Shown here: in pieces, positions 1 through 5,583 of the stretch
Layout: the number at the start of each line of letters is the position of its first letter
Numbering within the stretch: the first letter of the stretch is position 1
Assembly (NCBI GenBank): GCA_964519145.1
Contig: CAZFHL010000029.1
Location: 1-8,454 of the forward strand
Reading direction: 5' to 3'
Source: CAZFHL01 sp964519145
GTDB taxonomy: Bacteria; Patescibacteriota; Minisyncoccia; Phycocordibacterales; WO2-35-19
Length of the DNA: 8,454 bases
Translations under genes and position numbers: made by a program
The notes under the pieces: model-generated
What the model was told of the DNA's origin: nothing
Seen by the model: the letters and a program-made list of their open reading frames with translations, nothing else
Database searches by the model: none

Positions 1-403
1 TACAAAACCTAGGGGTCTGCTTTGCAATTGAAGCAATCCTACTATTCAAAGGCACAGCTGGCTCTACTGGATTTAATGCATAAGTCTCTGCGCACTCAAT
101 TGAACAGAATTTTCCATTCCGAACAATTTTATTCCTTTTTAAAAGACGCTGAAGAGCGATTAAAGTTTCTCCCGGATTAATCCTCTTACCACAACAAACA
201 CAATAATTGAGACACTTGTTAGGGATAGAAATTGGCCAAGAATTAGCATATCTATTCTTTCTATTTCTCCATTCTCCTTCAGTTATAGAGGGTAAAAATA
301 GCATAGTTTCAGAAGGTTGCACAAGTTCATCATCTTGAAAGATGTTAATTCCGACTCCAAAAGTTAAATCCGCTTCAAGTAAAGTCACTGAGAGTTCCTT
401 CAT
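1..403 (-). CDS. Partial protein with TRASH/MYM-like zinc finger, function unknown (5' part only)
   Basis: An open frame of 134 codons reads leftward from an ATG at 403-401 and leaves the window at base 1 without a stop, so the C-terminus is missing. The start is chosen because a strong GGAGG lies 7 bases upstream. The visible protein begins MKELSVTLLEADLTFGVG. It carries a cysteine pattern that looks metal-binding: C64, C68-V-C70-C71-G, then K-F-C100-S-I-E-C104-A-E-T-Y. A CxxC followed about 30 residues later by FCSxxCxxxY resembles treble-clef TRASH/MYM-type zinc fingers, which bind metals, nucleic acids or protein partners. A further cysteine sits at residue 134. GC content is about 37%, above the core genes, and codons such as CTC, CGT, CGG and GCG occur. 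The gene is divergent from scpA. I do not recognise the family. The open frame and ribosome site are solid; the zinc-finger reading is by motif only. Confidence 0.75.
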   Translation of the reverse strand, partial: MKELSVTLLEADLTFGVGINIFQDDELVQPSETMLFLPSITEGEWRNRKNRYANSWPISIPNKCLNYCVCCGKRINPGETLIALQRLLKRNKIVRNGKFCSIECAETYALNPVEPAVPLNSRIASIAKQTPRFC

Positions 404-410
404 TTTCAAA

Positions 411-425
411 CCTCCATTTATTATA
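411..425 (-). promoter_or_regulatory. Ribosome binding site and possible -10 for the zinc-finger gene
   Basis: On the minus strand GGAGG (415-411) lies 7 bases before the ATG at 403. It is one of only two good Shine-Dalgarno sequences in the window and decides this start. A perfect TATAAT reads at 425-420. It is so close to the ribosome site that a normal start point would fall on or next to the GGAGG, so the true -10 may lie further upstream. No convincing -35 is seen. The ribosome site is firm, the promoter weak. Confidence 0.55.
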
Positions 426-478
426 TACCATATTTAAATTTAGAAATCAATCAGTATCACTGCTTATATATTTCACTG

Positions 479-493
479 AATTTAGTCACTTAT
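479..493. repeat. 15-bp direct repeat, copy 1 (AATTTAGTCACTTAT)
   Basis: This is an exact copy of the 15 bases at 623-637, with a spacing of 144 bases start to start. The two copies bracket the inverted-repeat structure at 504-620. They could be a target-site duplication, the ends of an element, or paired binding sites for a regulator of the divergent genes. Only two copies are present, so this is not a CRISPR array. Confidence 0.8.
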
Positions 494-503
494 TTAAATT
501 ATA

Positions 504-620
504 AAAATCTTTCTCATCACATCTTTTTGAACCACGGATATTTTTCTGGTGAAAAATTCCTGCGAAGCTGCGCCAGTCGCGCTCGCTAGGCTTCAAAAAA
601 GTGTGATTTCGACGAGTTTT
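504..620. repeat. Long imperfect inverted repeat with GC-rich core (possible small non-autonomous element or structured RNA)
   Basis: Bases 516-531 pair with 592-607 (16 positions: 14 Watson-Crick, one G-U if read as RNA, one mismatch). CTC 513-515 pairs with GAG 614-616 across a 6-base bulge (TTCGAC, 608-613), and AAAA 504-507 can pair with TTTT 617-620. Inside lie two further hairpins. GGATATTTTTC (536-546) pairs with GAAAAATTCC (551-560) around a TGGT loop, giving 10 bp with one bulged T. GCGC (570-573) pairs with GCGC (579-582) around CAGTC. Bases 561-590 are about two-thirds G+C in an otherwise AT-rich window. The element lies upstream of the scpA promoter and beyond the minus-strand promoter, so it is probably not in either 5' leader. 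Together with the direct repeats and the unit below, it accounts for most of the 303-base gap. Its nature (MITE-like, RNA, or protein-binding) is not settled by sequence alone. Confidence 0.6.
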
Positions 621-622
621 AC

Positions 623-637
623 AATTTAGTCACTTAT
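623..637. repeat. 15-bp direct repeat, copy 2 (AATTTAGTCACTTAT)
   Basis: This is the second exact copy of the repeat at 479-493. It begins 2 bases after the outermost possible pairing of the inverted repeat. It overlaps a small palindrome, CACT-TAT-AGTG (631-641), which the first copy lacks because it is followed by TTAAA. Confidence 0.8.
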
Positions 638-691
638 AGTGAATTGGGAATTGTAATATCTGAAGTTAAACTATAAAAAACGATTCTGATT

Positions 692-700
692 TGCTATCAT
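692..700 (+). promoter_or_regulatory. Extended -10 promoter of scpA, probably leaderless
   Basis: TGC-TATCAT (TGn at 692-694, -10 hexamer 695-700) ends 6 bases before the scpA ATG at 707, with no good -35. Transcription starting about 7 bases after the hexamer would begin at the A of the ATG. There is no Shine-Dalgarno sequence upstream of scpA, which agrees with a leaderless message. This is inferred from sequence only; AT-rich DNA yields chance -10 matches. Confidence 0.4.
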
Positions 701-706
701 AATAAA

Positions 707-1441
707 ATGGATACAACAAAAATAAATTTCAAGATCAAAGTAGGAGAGTTTGAGGGTCCTTTGGAACTGCTACTGAATTTAATAGAAAAAAGAAAGTTGC
801 ACATAAATACAATTTCTTTATCTTTTGTAGCGGATGAATTTATAGAACATATAAAAAGATTCGAAGAATTTCCAATATCTGAATCTACAGATTTTATATT
901 TATAGCTTCTACATTATTACTCATAAAATCAAAATCTCTTTTGCCAAATTTAGAAATTACAGAAAATGAAAGCCAAAATATCAGTGATTTAGAAAAAAGG
1001 CTTATTTTGTACAAAAAATACAAGGAGATGAGTATGGAGATACAAAAAATCTTTGGAAATAGATTATATTTTGCAAATGAATCAAAAAACAAAATAGTTT
1101 TCTTTAATCCTAGTAAAGACATTAGTGTAAATAATATAGAAAATGCACTCAAAACAATTCTAAATAACATACCAAAAAAAGAAGAAGTGCCTCAAATCAC
1201 AGTAAAAAAAATAATCAGTTTGCCTGAAATGATGGAGAGACTGACAGAAAGAATAACAAATAGTATGAAAACCAGTTTTAAAGATTTTTCAAATATAGGA
1301 AAAGTTGAAAAAGTAAATGTTATCGTTAGTTTTCTTGCTATGCTAGAATTAGTCAAACAGGGTGTAAGAAGGGTCAATCAAGAAAATCATTTCTCAGATA
1401 TAGACATAGAATCAGAAAGCGTAGCCACACCAAAATATTAA
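707..1441 (+). CDS. scpA: Segregation and condensation protein A (ScpA kleisin)
   Basis: ScpA is the kleisin subunit that bridges the two heads of the SMC dimer and, with ScpB, forms the bacterial condensin that compacts and segregates the chromosome. The 244 residues match the usual length. The N-terminal SMC-binding region shows the family signature GEFEGPLELLLNLIEKRKL (residues 13-31), followed by an ADEF stretch and the helix IASTLLLIKSKSLLP (66-80). The middle is lysine/glutamate-rich and variable. The C-terminal winged helix carries VIVSFLAMLELVKQG (205-219), then the Q-E-N-x-F-x-D-I ending typical of the family. No smc gene is in the window. The gene opens the first plus-strand block, behind the extended -10 at 692-700, and has no Shine-Dalgarno. 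The stop is followed after 14 bases by scpB, its partner. The assignment is secure. Confidence 0.96.
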   Translation: MDTTKINFKIKVGEFEGPLELLLNLIEKRKLHINTISLSFVADEFIEHIKRFEEFPISESTDFIFIASTLLLIKSKSLLPNLEITENESQNISDLEKRLILYKKYKEMSMEIQKIFGNRLYFANESKNKIVFFNPSKDISVNNIENALKTILNNIPKKEEVPQITVKKIISLPEMMERLTERITNSMKTSFKDFSNIGKVEKVNVIVSFLAMLELVKQGVRRVNQENHFSDIDIESESVATPKY

Positions 1442-1455
1442 TTTTATTTTAAAAT

Positions 1456-2022
1456 ATGAATACAGAAAATAATCAAAATACAGATATAATAACAAAACAA
1501 ATCGAAGCTATTTTGTTTTATAAAAATGAACCGGTTTCAATAAAAGATTTAATCAAAATTTTAGAAATAAATGAAGATATATTATTAAAATCTATAGAAA
1601 GATTAAATACAATTTTTGAAAATAGAGGAATATGCCTAATTACTTCAAATACTCATCTATCTTTAGCCACAGCAAAAGATATGCAATATTTAATAGAGAC
1701 AATACAGAAAGAAGAAATGAAAGAAGATATAGGAAAAGCAGGTTTGGAAACTTTGGCCATTGTGCTTTATAATGAGGAAGTCTCACGAAGAGAGGTTGAT
1801 TATATAAGAGGGGTAAATTCTTCTTACATAATTAGAAATTTATTATTGAGAGGACTTATAGAAAAAGCTGAGTCTAAAGAAAGCAGAATCACAAGATACA
1901 AACCAACTTTAGAAGTTTTTGCCCTGTTGGGGATAAAAAATGCAAAAGAACTACCAAGTTTCGAGTTATTTAAAAATGAAATAGGCAAAATAAATGAAAT
2001 TGAACAAGAAAAAACAGATTAA
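1456..2022 (+). CDS. scpB: Segregation and condensation protein B (ScpB)
   Basis: ScpB is the dimeric winged-helix (kite) protein that binds the central part of ScpA in the SMC-ScpAB condensin. The protein has 188 residues, normal for the family. The first winged helix starts at about residue 12 (ITKQIEAILFYKNEPVS). The second holds the diagnostic GLETLAIVLY (96-105), then the E-V-x-x-IRGVNSS stretch (113-123) and LRGLIEKAE (131-139). The usual G-R-P-x-x-Y-x-T segment appears in modified form as RITRYKPT (144-151), followed by LGIKNAKELP (158-167). The acidic/lysine-rich tail (about 170-188) is not conserved in kind. No Shine-Dalgarno lies before the ATG, so translation may be coupled to scpA, 14 bases upstream. 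It ends 3 bases before the carboxypeptidase gene. Confidence 0.95.
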   Translation: MNTENNQNTDIITKQIEAILFYKNEPVSIKDLIKILEINEDILLKSIERLNTIFENRGICLITSNTHLSLATAKDMQYLIETIQKEEMKEDIGKAGLETLAIVLYNEEVSRREVDYIRGVNSSYIIRNLLLRGLIEKAESKESRITRYKPTLEVFALLGIKNAKELPSFELFKNEIGKINEIEQEKTD

Positions 2023-2025
2023 ATT

Positions 2026-2973
2026 ATGAATATAAAAATCTCAGAAATATTAAATAAAGAAACAAGAACAAAATATTTTGTACATTTTTTGATATTACTT
2101 AGTATAGTGTCTATCATTACATTTGCCATAACTATAAATAGTAAAAAAGAAAATTTTAAGAATAGGATAGATAAAAAAATAAATAAAAAAAGCTATTTTG
2201 AAGATTTAAATTTAGAAGCAAAAAGTGTTATGGTGTTTGATATTGTAAAAAATAAGGAATTATATTCTAAAAATAAAGATTTGCCTTTACCACTTGCTTC
2301 TATAACAAAAGTAATGACAGCTCTTACTGCTTATGAAAACATAGGAGAAAATGCCAGAATAAAAATAAAAAATGAATACCTAACACCAACAGGGGATTCA
2401 AATTTAAAAGTAGGAGACGAATGGAAATCTAAAGACTTGCTAGATTTTACATTAATCACCTCTTCAAACGATGGGGCAATGGCTATAGCTTCTGCCACAA
2501 AGGAAATAAATAATGGAATAAAAAATACCGATTTTATAAAATTGATGAACGAAAAAGCAAAAGAGATTGGTATGAATGACAGTAAATTTTTTAACGAACA
2601 CGGACTGGACGAAGATACTGAAATCGGAGGGGCTTATGGATCTACTAAAGACATATCGACTTTATTTTCATATGTACTACTAAACCACCCTCATTTATTA
2701 GAAGCAACAAAATACACAGATTTATCTTTAAAAAGTTTTAATGAAAAATATGAAGCCATAAATACAAATGATTTTATAAATAAAATACCAAATCTTATAG
2801 CTTCTAAAACTGGTTTTACTGATTTGGCAAATGGAAATTTAGCAATCATTTTTGACGCAGGATTAAACAGACCAATAATTATAGTAGTGCTAGGTTCTAG
2901 TCAGACAGGAAGATTCACAGACACACTGATGCTTATAGACAAAAGTATTAAATATATACAAAATAACAATTAA
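2026..2973 (+). CDS. Membrane-anchored D-alanyl-D-alanine carboxypeptidase (peptidase S11, PBP5/DacA-like)
   Basis: This is a penicillin-binding-protein-type serine peptidase of 315 residues. It is predicted to remove the terminal D-Ala from peptidoglycan stem peptides outside the membrane, limiting cross-linking. All three catalytic motifs of the S11 family are present: S92-I-T-K95 (nucleophile and general base), S146-S-N148, and K261-T-G263. The sequence NEHGLDE (190-196) fits the family's loop after SxN. A single hydrophobic stretch at about 18-37 should act as an N-terminal anchor or uncleaved signal. It is followed by a lysine/asparagine-rich linker (about 40-60). The protein ends soon after the catalytic domain, so the C-terminal beta domain and amphipathic anchor of E. 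coli PBP5 are missing and the N-terminal helix probably holds it to the membrane. It sits 3 bases after scpB and 8 before mraY, inside the wall/segregation block. The paralogue letter (dacA, dacB, dacF) cannot be decided here. Confidence 0.93.
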   Translation: MNIKISEILNKETRTKYFVHFLILLSIVSIITFAITINSKKENFKNRIDKKINKKSYFEDLNLEAKSVMVFDIVKNKELYSKNKDLPLPLASITKVMTALTAYENIGENARIKIKNEYLTPTGDSNLKVGDEWKSKDLLDFTLITSSNDGAMAIASATKEINNGIKNTDFIKLMNEKAKEIGMNDSKFFNEHGLDEDTEIGGAYGSTKDISTLFSYVLLNHPHLLEATKYTDLSLKSFNEKYEAINTNDFINKIPNLIASKTGFTDLANGNLAIIFDAGLNRPIIIVVLGSSQTGRFTDTLMLIDKSIKYIQNNN

Positions 2974-2981
2974 TTAGAAAC

Positions 2982-4070
2982 ATGATAATAGATATAGTAA
3001 AAGTATTTTTGCCCGCCATCTTAACCTTTCTTTTTGGTCTACTATTTACTCCTTTTTTAACTGATTTTTTATATAAAAATAAAATGTGGAAACATAAAGG
3101 AGGAAAGACTTCTTTGGATGGTAGTGAAGCTACAATCTTTAATTCTCTACATAAAGAAAAAGAGGTAAACACACCTAGGATGGGTGGCATCATAATTTGG
3201 TTTAGTACTGGGTTTACAATGTTTTTAATATGGACAATAGCCATATTTTTTCCAAACGAAACAACAACAAAACTTGATATAATTTCAAGAAATCAAACAT
3301 GGTTACCACTTGCAACCCTTATATTTGGAGCATTGATAGGACTAATAGATGACTATTTAGAAATCATAAGATCAAAAAAAGAAACAGGTAAAGGGGGTCT
3401 TTCTCTTAAAAATAGATTATTAGTAGTTTCTACCATATCTCTTGCTTGTGCTTTTTGGTTTTACTATAAACTTGATATAAACAGCATAGGAATACCTTTT
3501 GAAAACATATTTGGAACCAATCAATTGATTTTAGGACCAATATTTATAGTTGTATTTTTATTAGTTAGTCTTTTTATTTATTCAGGTGGAGTGATAGATG
3601 GTATAGACGGACTCGCAGGTGGAGTTTTTGCAACAATGTTTGCATCATATGCAGGTATTGCCTTTTATCAACAACAAATAGACCTTGCAGGATTTTGTAT
3701 AGCTATAGTAGGAGGTATTTTGGTCTTTCTTTGGTTTAATATTCCGCCAGCCAGATTTTATATGTCTGAAACAGGGACTATGGGTCTCACAATAACCCTC
3801 ACTGTAGTAGCTTTTATGACAGACAGATTAGGGGGAGGATATGGATTGTTGGTACTTCCTATTGTGGCCATGCCTTTAGTTGCAACATCTCTTTCAGATA
3901 TTATTCAAGTCTTATCAAAAAAGATACGAGGTAAAAAAGTTTTTCTTATAGCGCCAATACATCATCATTTTGAAGCCATCGGTTGGCCATCCTACAAAGT
4001 AACTATGCGTTATTGGATATTTTCTACCGTATGCGCTATCTTGGGTATTATACTTGCAATTGTTGGATAA
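2982..4070 (+). CDS. mraY: Phospho-N-acetylmuramoyl-pentapeptide-transferase (MraY)
   Basis: MraY transfers phospho-MurNAc-pentapeptide from UDP to undecaprenyl phosphate, forming lipid I at the inner face of the membrane. The 362 residues match the family length and contain about ten hydrophobic segments. Recognisable motifs in order are NTPRMGG (63-69), GLIDDYLEI (120-128, the Asp pair D123/D124), GGVIDGIDGLAGG (202-214), the loop FNIPPARFYMSETGTMGL (252-269), and PIHHHFEAIGWP (325-336) with its three histidines. These mark it as MraY rather than a WecA-type relative. Several usually invariant positions differ: Gly203 replaces the Asn of N-L-T-D-G-L-D-G, Glu263 replaces the Asp of the F-M-G-D-x-G loop, and Arg66 replaces the Thr in TPTMGG. 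The nucleotides are clear (GAA for Glu263). The HHH and DD motifs are intact, so an active enzyme is likely. No terminator follows; transcription can run into the small gene at 4103. Confidence 0.94.
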   Translation: MIIDIVKVFLPAILTFLFGLLFTPFLTDFLYKNKMWKHKGGKTSLDGSEATIFNSLHKEKEVNTPRMGGIIIWFSTGFTMFLIWTIAIFFPNETTTKLDIISRNQTWLPLATLIFGALIGLIDDYLEIIRSKKETGKGGLSLKNRLLVVSTISLACAFWFYYKLDINSIGIPFENIFGTNQLILGPIFIVVFLLVSLFIYSGGVIDGIDGLAGGVFATMFASYAGIAFYQQQIDLAGFCIAIVGGILVFLWFNIPPARFYMSETGTMGLTITLTVVAFMTDRLGGGYGLLVLPIVAMPLVATSLSDIIQVLSKKIRGKKVFLIAPIHHHFEAIGWPSYKVTMRYWIFSTVCAILGIILAIVG

Positions 4071-4096
4071 TTTTGTATAATATAAAAAAGAAGGAG
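4054..4096 (+). promoter_or_regulatory. Promoter and ribosome binding site of the 82-residue gene
   Basis: TTGCAA (4054-4059), a 16-base spacer and a perfect TATAAT (4076-4081) form the best sigma-70-type promoter in the window. It overlaps the last codons of mraY. Transcription would start near 4088. AAGGAG (4091-4096) follows, 6 bases before the ATG at 4103. This ribosome site rules out the longer open frame that begins inside mraY. Confidence 0.65.
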
Positions 4097-4102
4097 TCCT
4101 AC

Positions 4103-4351
4103 ATGAATTGTGGCGGAATTGAATTTAGGCTATTTAGAGAAATTGAGGTCGGGGATACCTTTTTTCTTTACGATGATAGTTTACAAAATAAATATAAAAT
4201 TGAGTGTGTCAAAACACCAATAGCAGTTACCGAAAACAGAAAAAACAAATATCGACAAAAATGCAATGCTATCGTAACAAGAGCACCAGATGGATATGAG
4301 GTAAAGAAAGGAACATTTTTATATTTAAATAATAATCATTTAGTATTGTAG
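4103..4351 (+). CDS. Small hypothetical protein, 82 residues
   Basis: The start at 4103 is set by AAGGAG 6 bases upstream. An in-frame ATG at 3983 lies inside mraY and would add 40 unlikely residues. The protein begins MNCGGIEFRLFREIEVGDTF and reads as a small, mostly beta-stranded soluble domain with no membrane segment or signal. The pattern FRxIxVGDTFFxxD, then YKIE, then NAIVTRAPDGYEVKKGTFLYL resembles short F-x-x-L-x-x-G-D-x-F proteins that I associate, from memory, with CPR genomes and phages and that have no known function. Cysteines occur at 3, 35 and 54 without a clear metal-binding spacing. The gene has its own promoter, a strong ribosome site and a terminator, unlike its neighbours, and separates mraY from ftsW. 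It may be an accessory insertion. I cannot name a function. Confidence 0.8.
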   Translation: MNCGGIEFRLFREIEVGDTFFLYDDSLQNKYKIECVKTPIAVTENRKNKYRQKCNAIVTRAPDGYEVKKGTFLYLNNNHLVL

Positions 4352-4358
4352 ATTTTAA

Positions 4359-4386
4359 AAAACGCCGAATTAATATTCGGTGTTTT
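4359..4386 (+). terminator. Intrinsic terminator hairpin (possibly bidirectional)
   Basis: AAAACGCCGAAT (4359-4370) pairs with ATTCGGTGTTTT (4375-4386) around a TAAT loop. The stem is 12 bp with one G-U pair, and the A-run before it and T-run in its 3' arm are typical of rho-independent terminators. It starts 7 bases after the stop of the 82-residue gene. It should end transcripts from the scpA-mraY block and from the small gene's own promoter. The A-run on the left would also serve as a U-run on the other strand. Confidence 0.85.
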
Positions 4387-4444
4387 ATATTGATAAAACC
4401 TCTTTCCAAAAGTCTTTAAAAAAACAATTCCATTTATCAAAATA

Positions 4445-4453
4445 TGTTAGAAT
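4445..4453 (+). promoter_or_regulatory. Extended -10 promoter of ftsW, probably leaderless
   Basis: TGT-TAGAAT (4445-4453) ends 7 bases before the ftsW ATG at 4461, downstream of the terminator at 4359-4386. The layout repeats that of scpA: TGn-extended -10, no clear -35, no Shine-Dalgarno, and a predicted start point at or next to the ATG. A promoter is needed here because the hairpin separates ftsW from upstream transcription. Confidence 0.45.
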
Positions 4454-4460
4454 ATTAAAT

Positions 4461-5579
4461 ATGAAATCTACAAATAACAAAATAAGTAGGTCATTTTTAA
4501 TTTTAACTTTATTGTTAGTTGTTTTTGGCTTTTTCATATTTAGCTCTGCTTCTTTAGGTATACTTGCAAGAAATGAAGTGAAATTCAGTAGTGTGGCATT
4601 TAATCAAATATTTTACGGTTTATTTTTAGGATCAATTGCTTGTTTTTTTGTATCAAAAATAGATTATCATGTATGGAAAAAGTATTCTTTTTTACTACTA
4701 ATATTTGGTATTATTTTGACTCTCCTAGTTTTTGTACCGAAAATAGGGTTTGAACATGGTGGAGCAAAGAGATGGATAGATTTGGGTTTTATCTCTTTTC
4801 AACCAGCAGAATTTTTAAAGATTTCTTTTATTGTTTACCTATCATCTTGGTTATCTAAAATAAAAAATAAAGCAGAAACATTTAGATGGGGACTTATGCC
4901 ATTTATTATAATGATATCTATTATTGGTTTAATTCTTTTGTTACAACCTGACACTGATTCATTTGCTGTCATACTTTTTGCTTCACTTTCTATGTATATA
5001 GTTTCTGGAGCAAATTGGAAACATATTTTATATATACTAATAAGTGGATTTATATTAGTAGCCTTACTAGCGTCTACAAGACCTTATATAAAACAAAGAA
5101 TAGAAGTGATGCTAAATCCGAGTCTCAATAGTCAAACAAGTGGCTACCAATTAAAACAATCAATGATTGCTATCGGATCAGGTGGTTTGTTTGGAAGAGG
5201 TTTTGGTCAAAGTATTCAAAAATTTCAATACCTACCAGAACCCATAGGAGATTCGGTATTTGCTGTTGCAGGAGAAGAATTTGGTTTTGTTGGAACAGTT
5301 ATAATAATAACTCTGTTCATATTATTTGGAATGGAAGGTCTAAAAATATCTTCTTCATCAAAAGATGATTTTGGTAAATTTCTGGCTATTGGTATTATTG
5401 TAATGATAGTATCCCAAGCTTTTTTAAATATAAGTGGTATGCTTGGGATACTGCCACTTACTGGCATACCTCTGCCTTTCATAAGTCATGGGGGAACAGC
5501 TCTATTTATTACTTTAATAGAAGTTGGTATAGTTATGAATATATCTAAAATGAATAAAAAATTAGAACTTAAAAAATAA
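4461..5579 (+). CDS. ftsW: SEDS-family peptidoglycan glycosyltransferase FtsW (FtsW/RodA family)
   Basis: SEDS proteins polymerise lipid II into glycan strands at the outer face of the membrane, FtsW at the septum. The 372 residues contain about ten hydrophobic segments. Diagnostic motifs are GAKRWIDLGFISFQPAEFLK (101-120), LLQPDTDSFAV (160-170), GSGGLFGRGFGQSIQKFQYL (239-258), then PEPIGDSVFAVAGEEFGFVG (259-278) with the catalytic-site Asp as D264, and PLTGIPLPFISHGG (332-345). The usual QPDLGTA reads QPDTDSF here, a mild deviation. The frame is open back to 4380, but that start lies in the terminator hairpin and adds 27 residues foreign to the family. ATG 4461 precedes the normal short cytoplasmic N-terminus and follows the extended -10. 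murG begins 4 bases after the stop. FtsW and RodA are hard to separate by eye. The mraY/murG context and the short N-terminus favour FtsW. Confidence 0.9.
   Translation: MKSTNNKISRSFLILTLLLVVFGFFIFSSASLGILARNEVKFSSVAFNQIFYGLFLGSIACFFVSKIDYHVWKKYSFLLLIFGIILTLLVFVPKIGFEHGGAKRWIDLGFISFQPAEFLKISFIVYLSSWLSKIKNKAETFRWGLMPFIIMISIIGLILLLQPDTDSFAVILFASLSMYIVSGANWKHILYILISGFILVALLASTRPYIKQRIEVMLNPSLNSQTSGYQLKQSMIAIGSGGLFGRGFGQSIQKFQYLPEPIGDSVFAVAGEEFGFVGTVIIITLFILFGMEGLKISSSSKDDFGKFLAIGIIVMIVSQAFLNISGMLGILPLTGIPLPFISHGGTALFITLIEVGIVMNISKMNKKLELKK
5408..5452 (+). other. 12-bp perfect inverted repeat with competing pairings inside ftsW
   Basis: AGTATCCCAAGC (5408-5419) and GCTTGGGATACT (5441-5452) are perfectly complementary around a 21-base loop. 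Two further perfect 7-bp pairings overlap and would compete with it: TAAGTGG 5431-5437 with CCACTTA 5454-5460, and GGTATGC 5436-5442 with GCATACC 5464-5470. The region encodes the conserved segment leading to LPLTGIPLP, so the bases are also under protein constraint. A role in RNA folding is possible but not shown. Confidence 0.5.
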
Positions 5580-5583
5580 ATTT

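Noticed and set aside
504..620. Integron attC site or an intrinsic terminator
   Set aside because: No matching RYYYAAC/GTTRRRY core pair was found and no integrase is nearby. The flanking genes diverge, so no terminator is expected here.
489..629. 47-codon minus-strand frame as a small gene
   Set aside because: No ATG or ribosome site is present; the only possible start is an internal TTG. Its boundaries come from the direct repeats.
479..637. CRISPR array
   Set aside because: There are only two 15-bp repeats with a 129-base spacer, and no cas genes are in view.
697..1170. Minus-strand open frames opposite scpA, mraY, ftsW, gltX and the alkyltransferase gene
   Set aside because: They mirror well-conserved plus-strand genes, have low-complexity translations and no ribosome sites or family motifs.
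3983..4102. N-terminal extension of the small gene starting inside mraY (ATG 3983)
   Set aside because: It overlaps conserved mraY codons in another frame, and AAGGAG with correct spacing marks ATG 4103 instead.
4380..4460. Longer FtsW start at 4380
   Set aside because: It begins inside the terminator hairpin and adds 27 residues not expected in the family. ATG 4461 has the extended -10 and a normal SEDS N-terminus.
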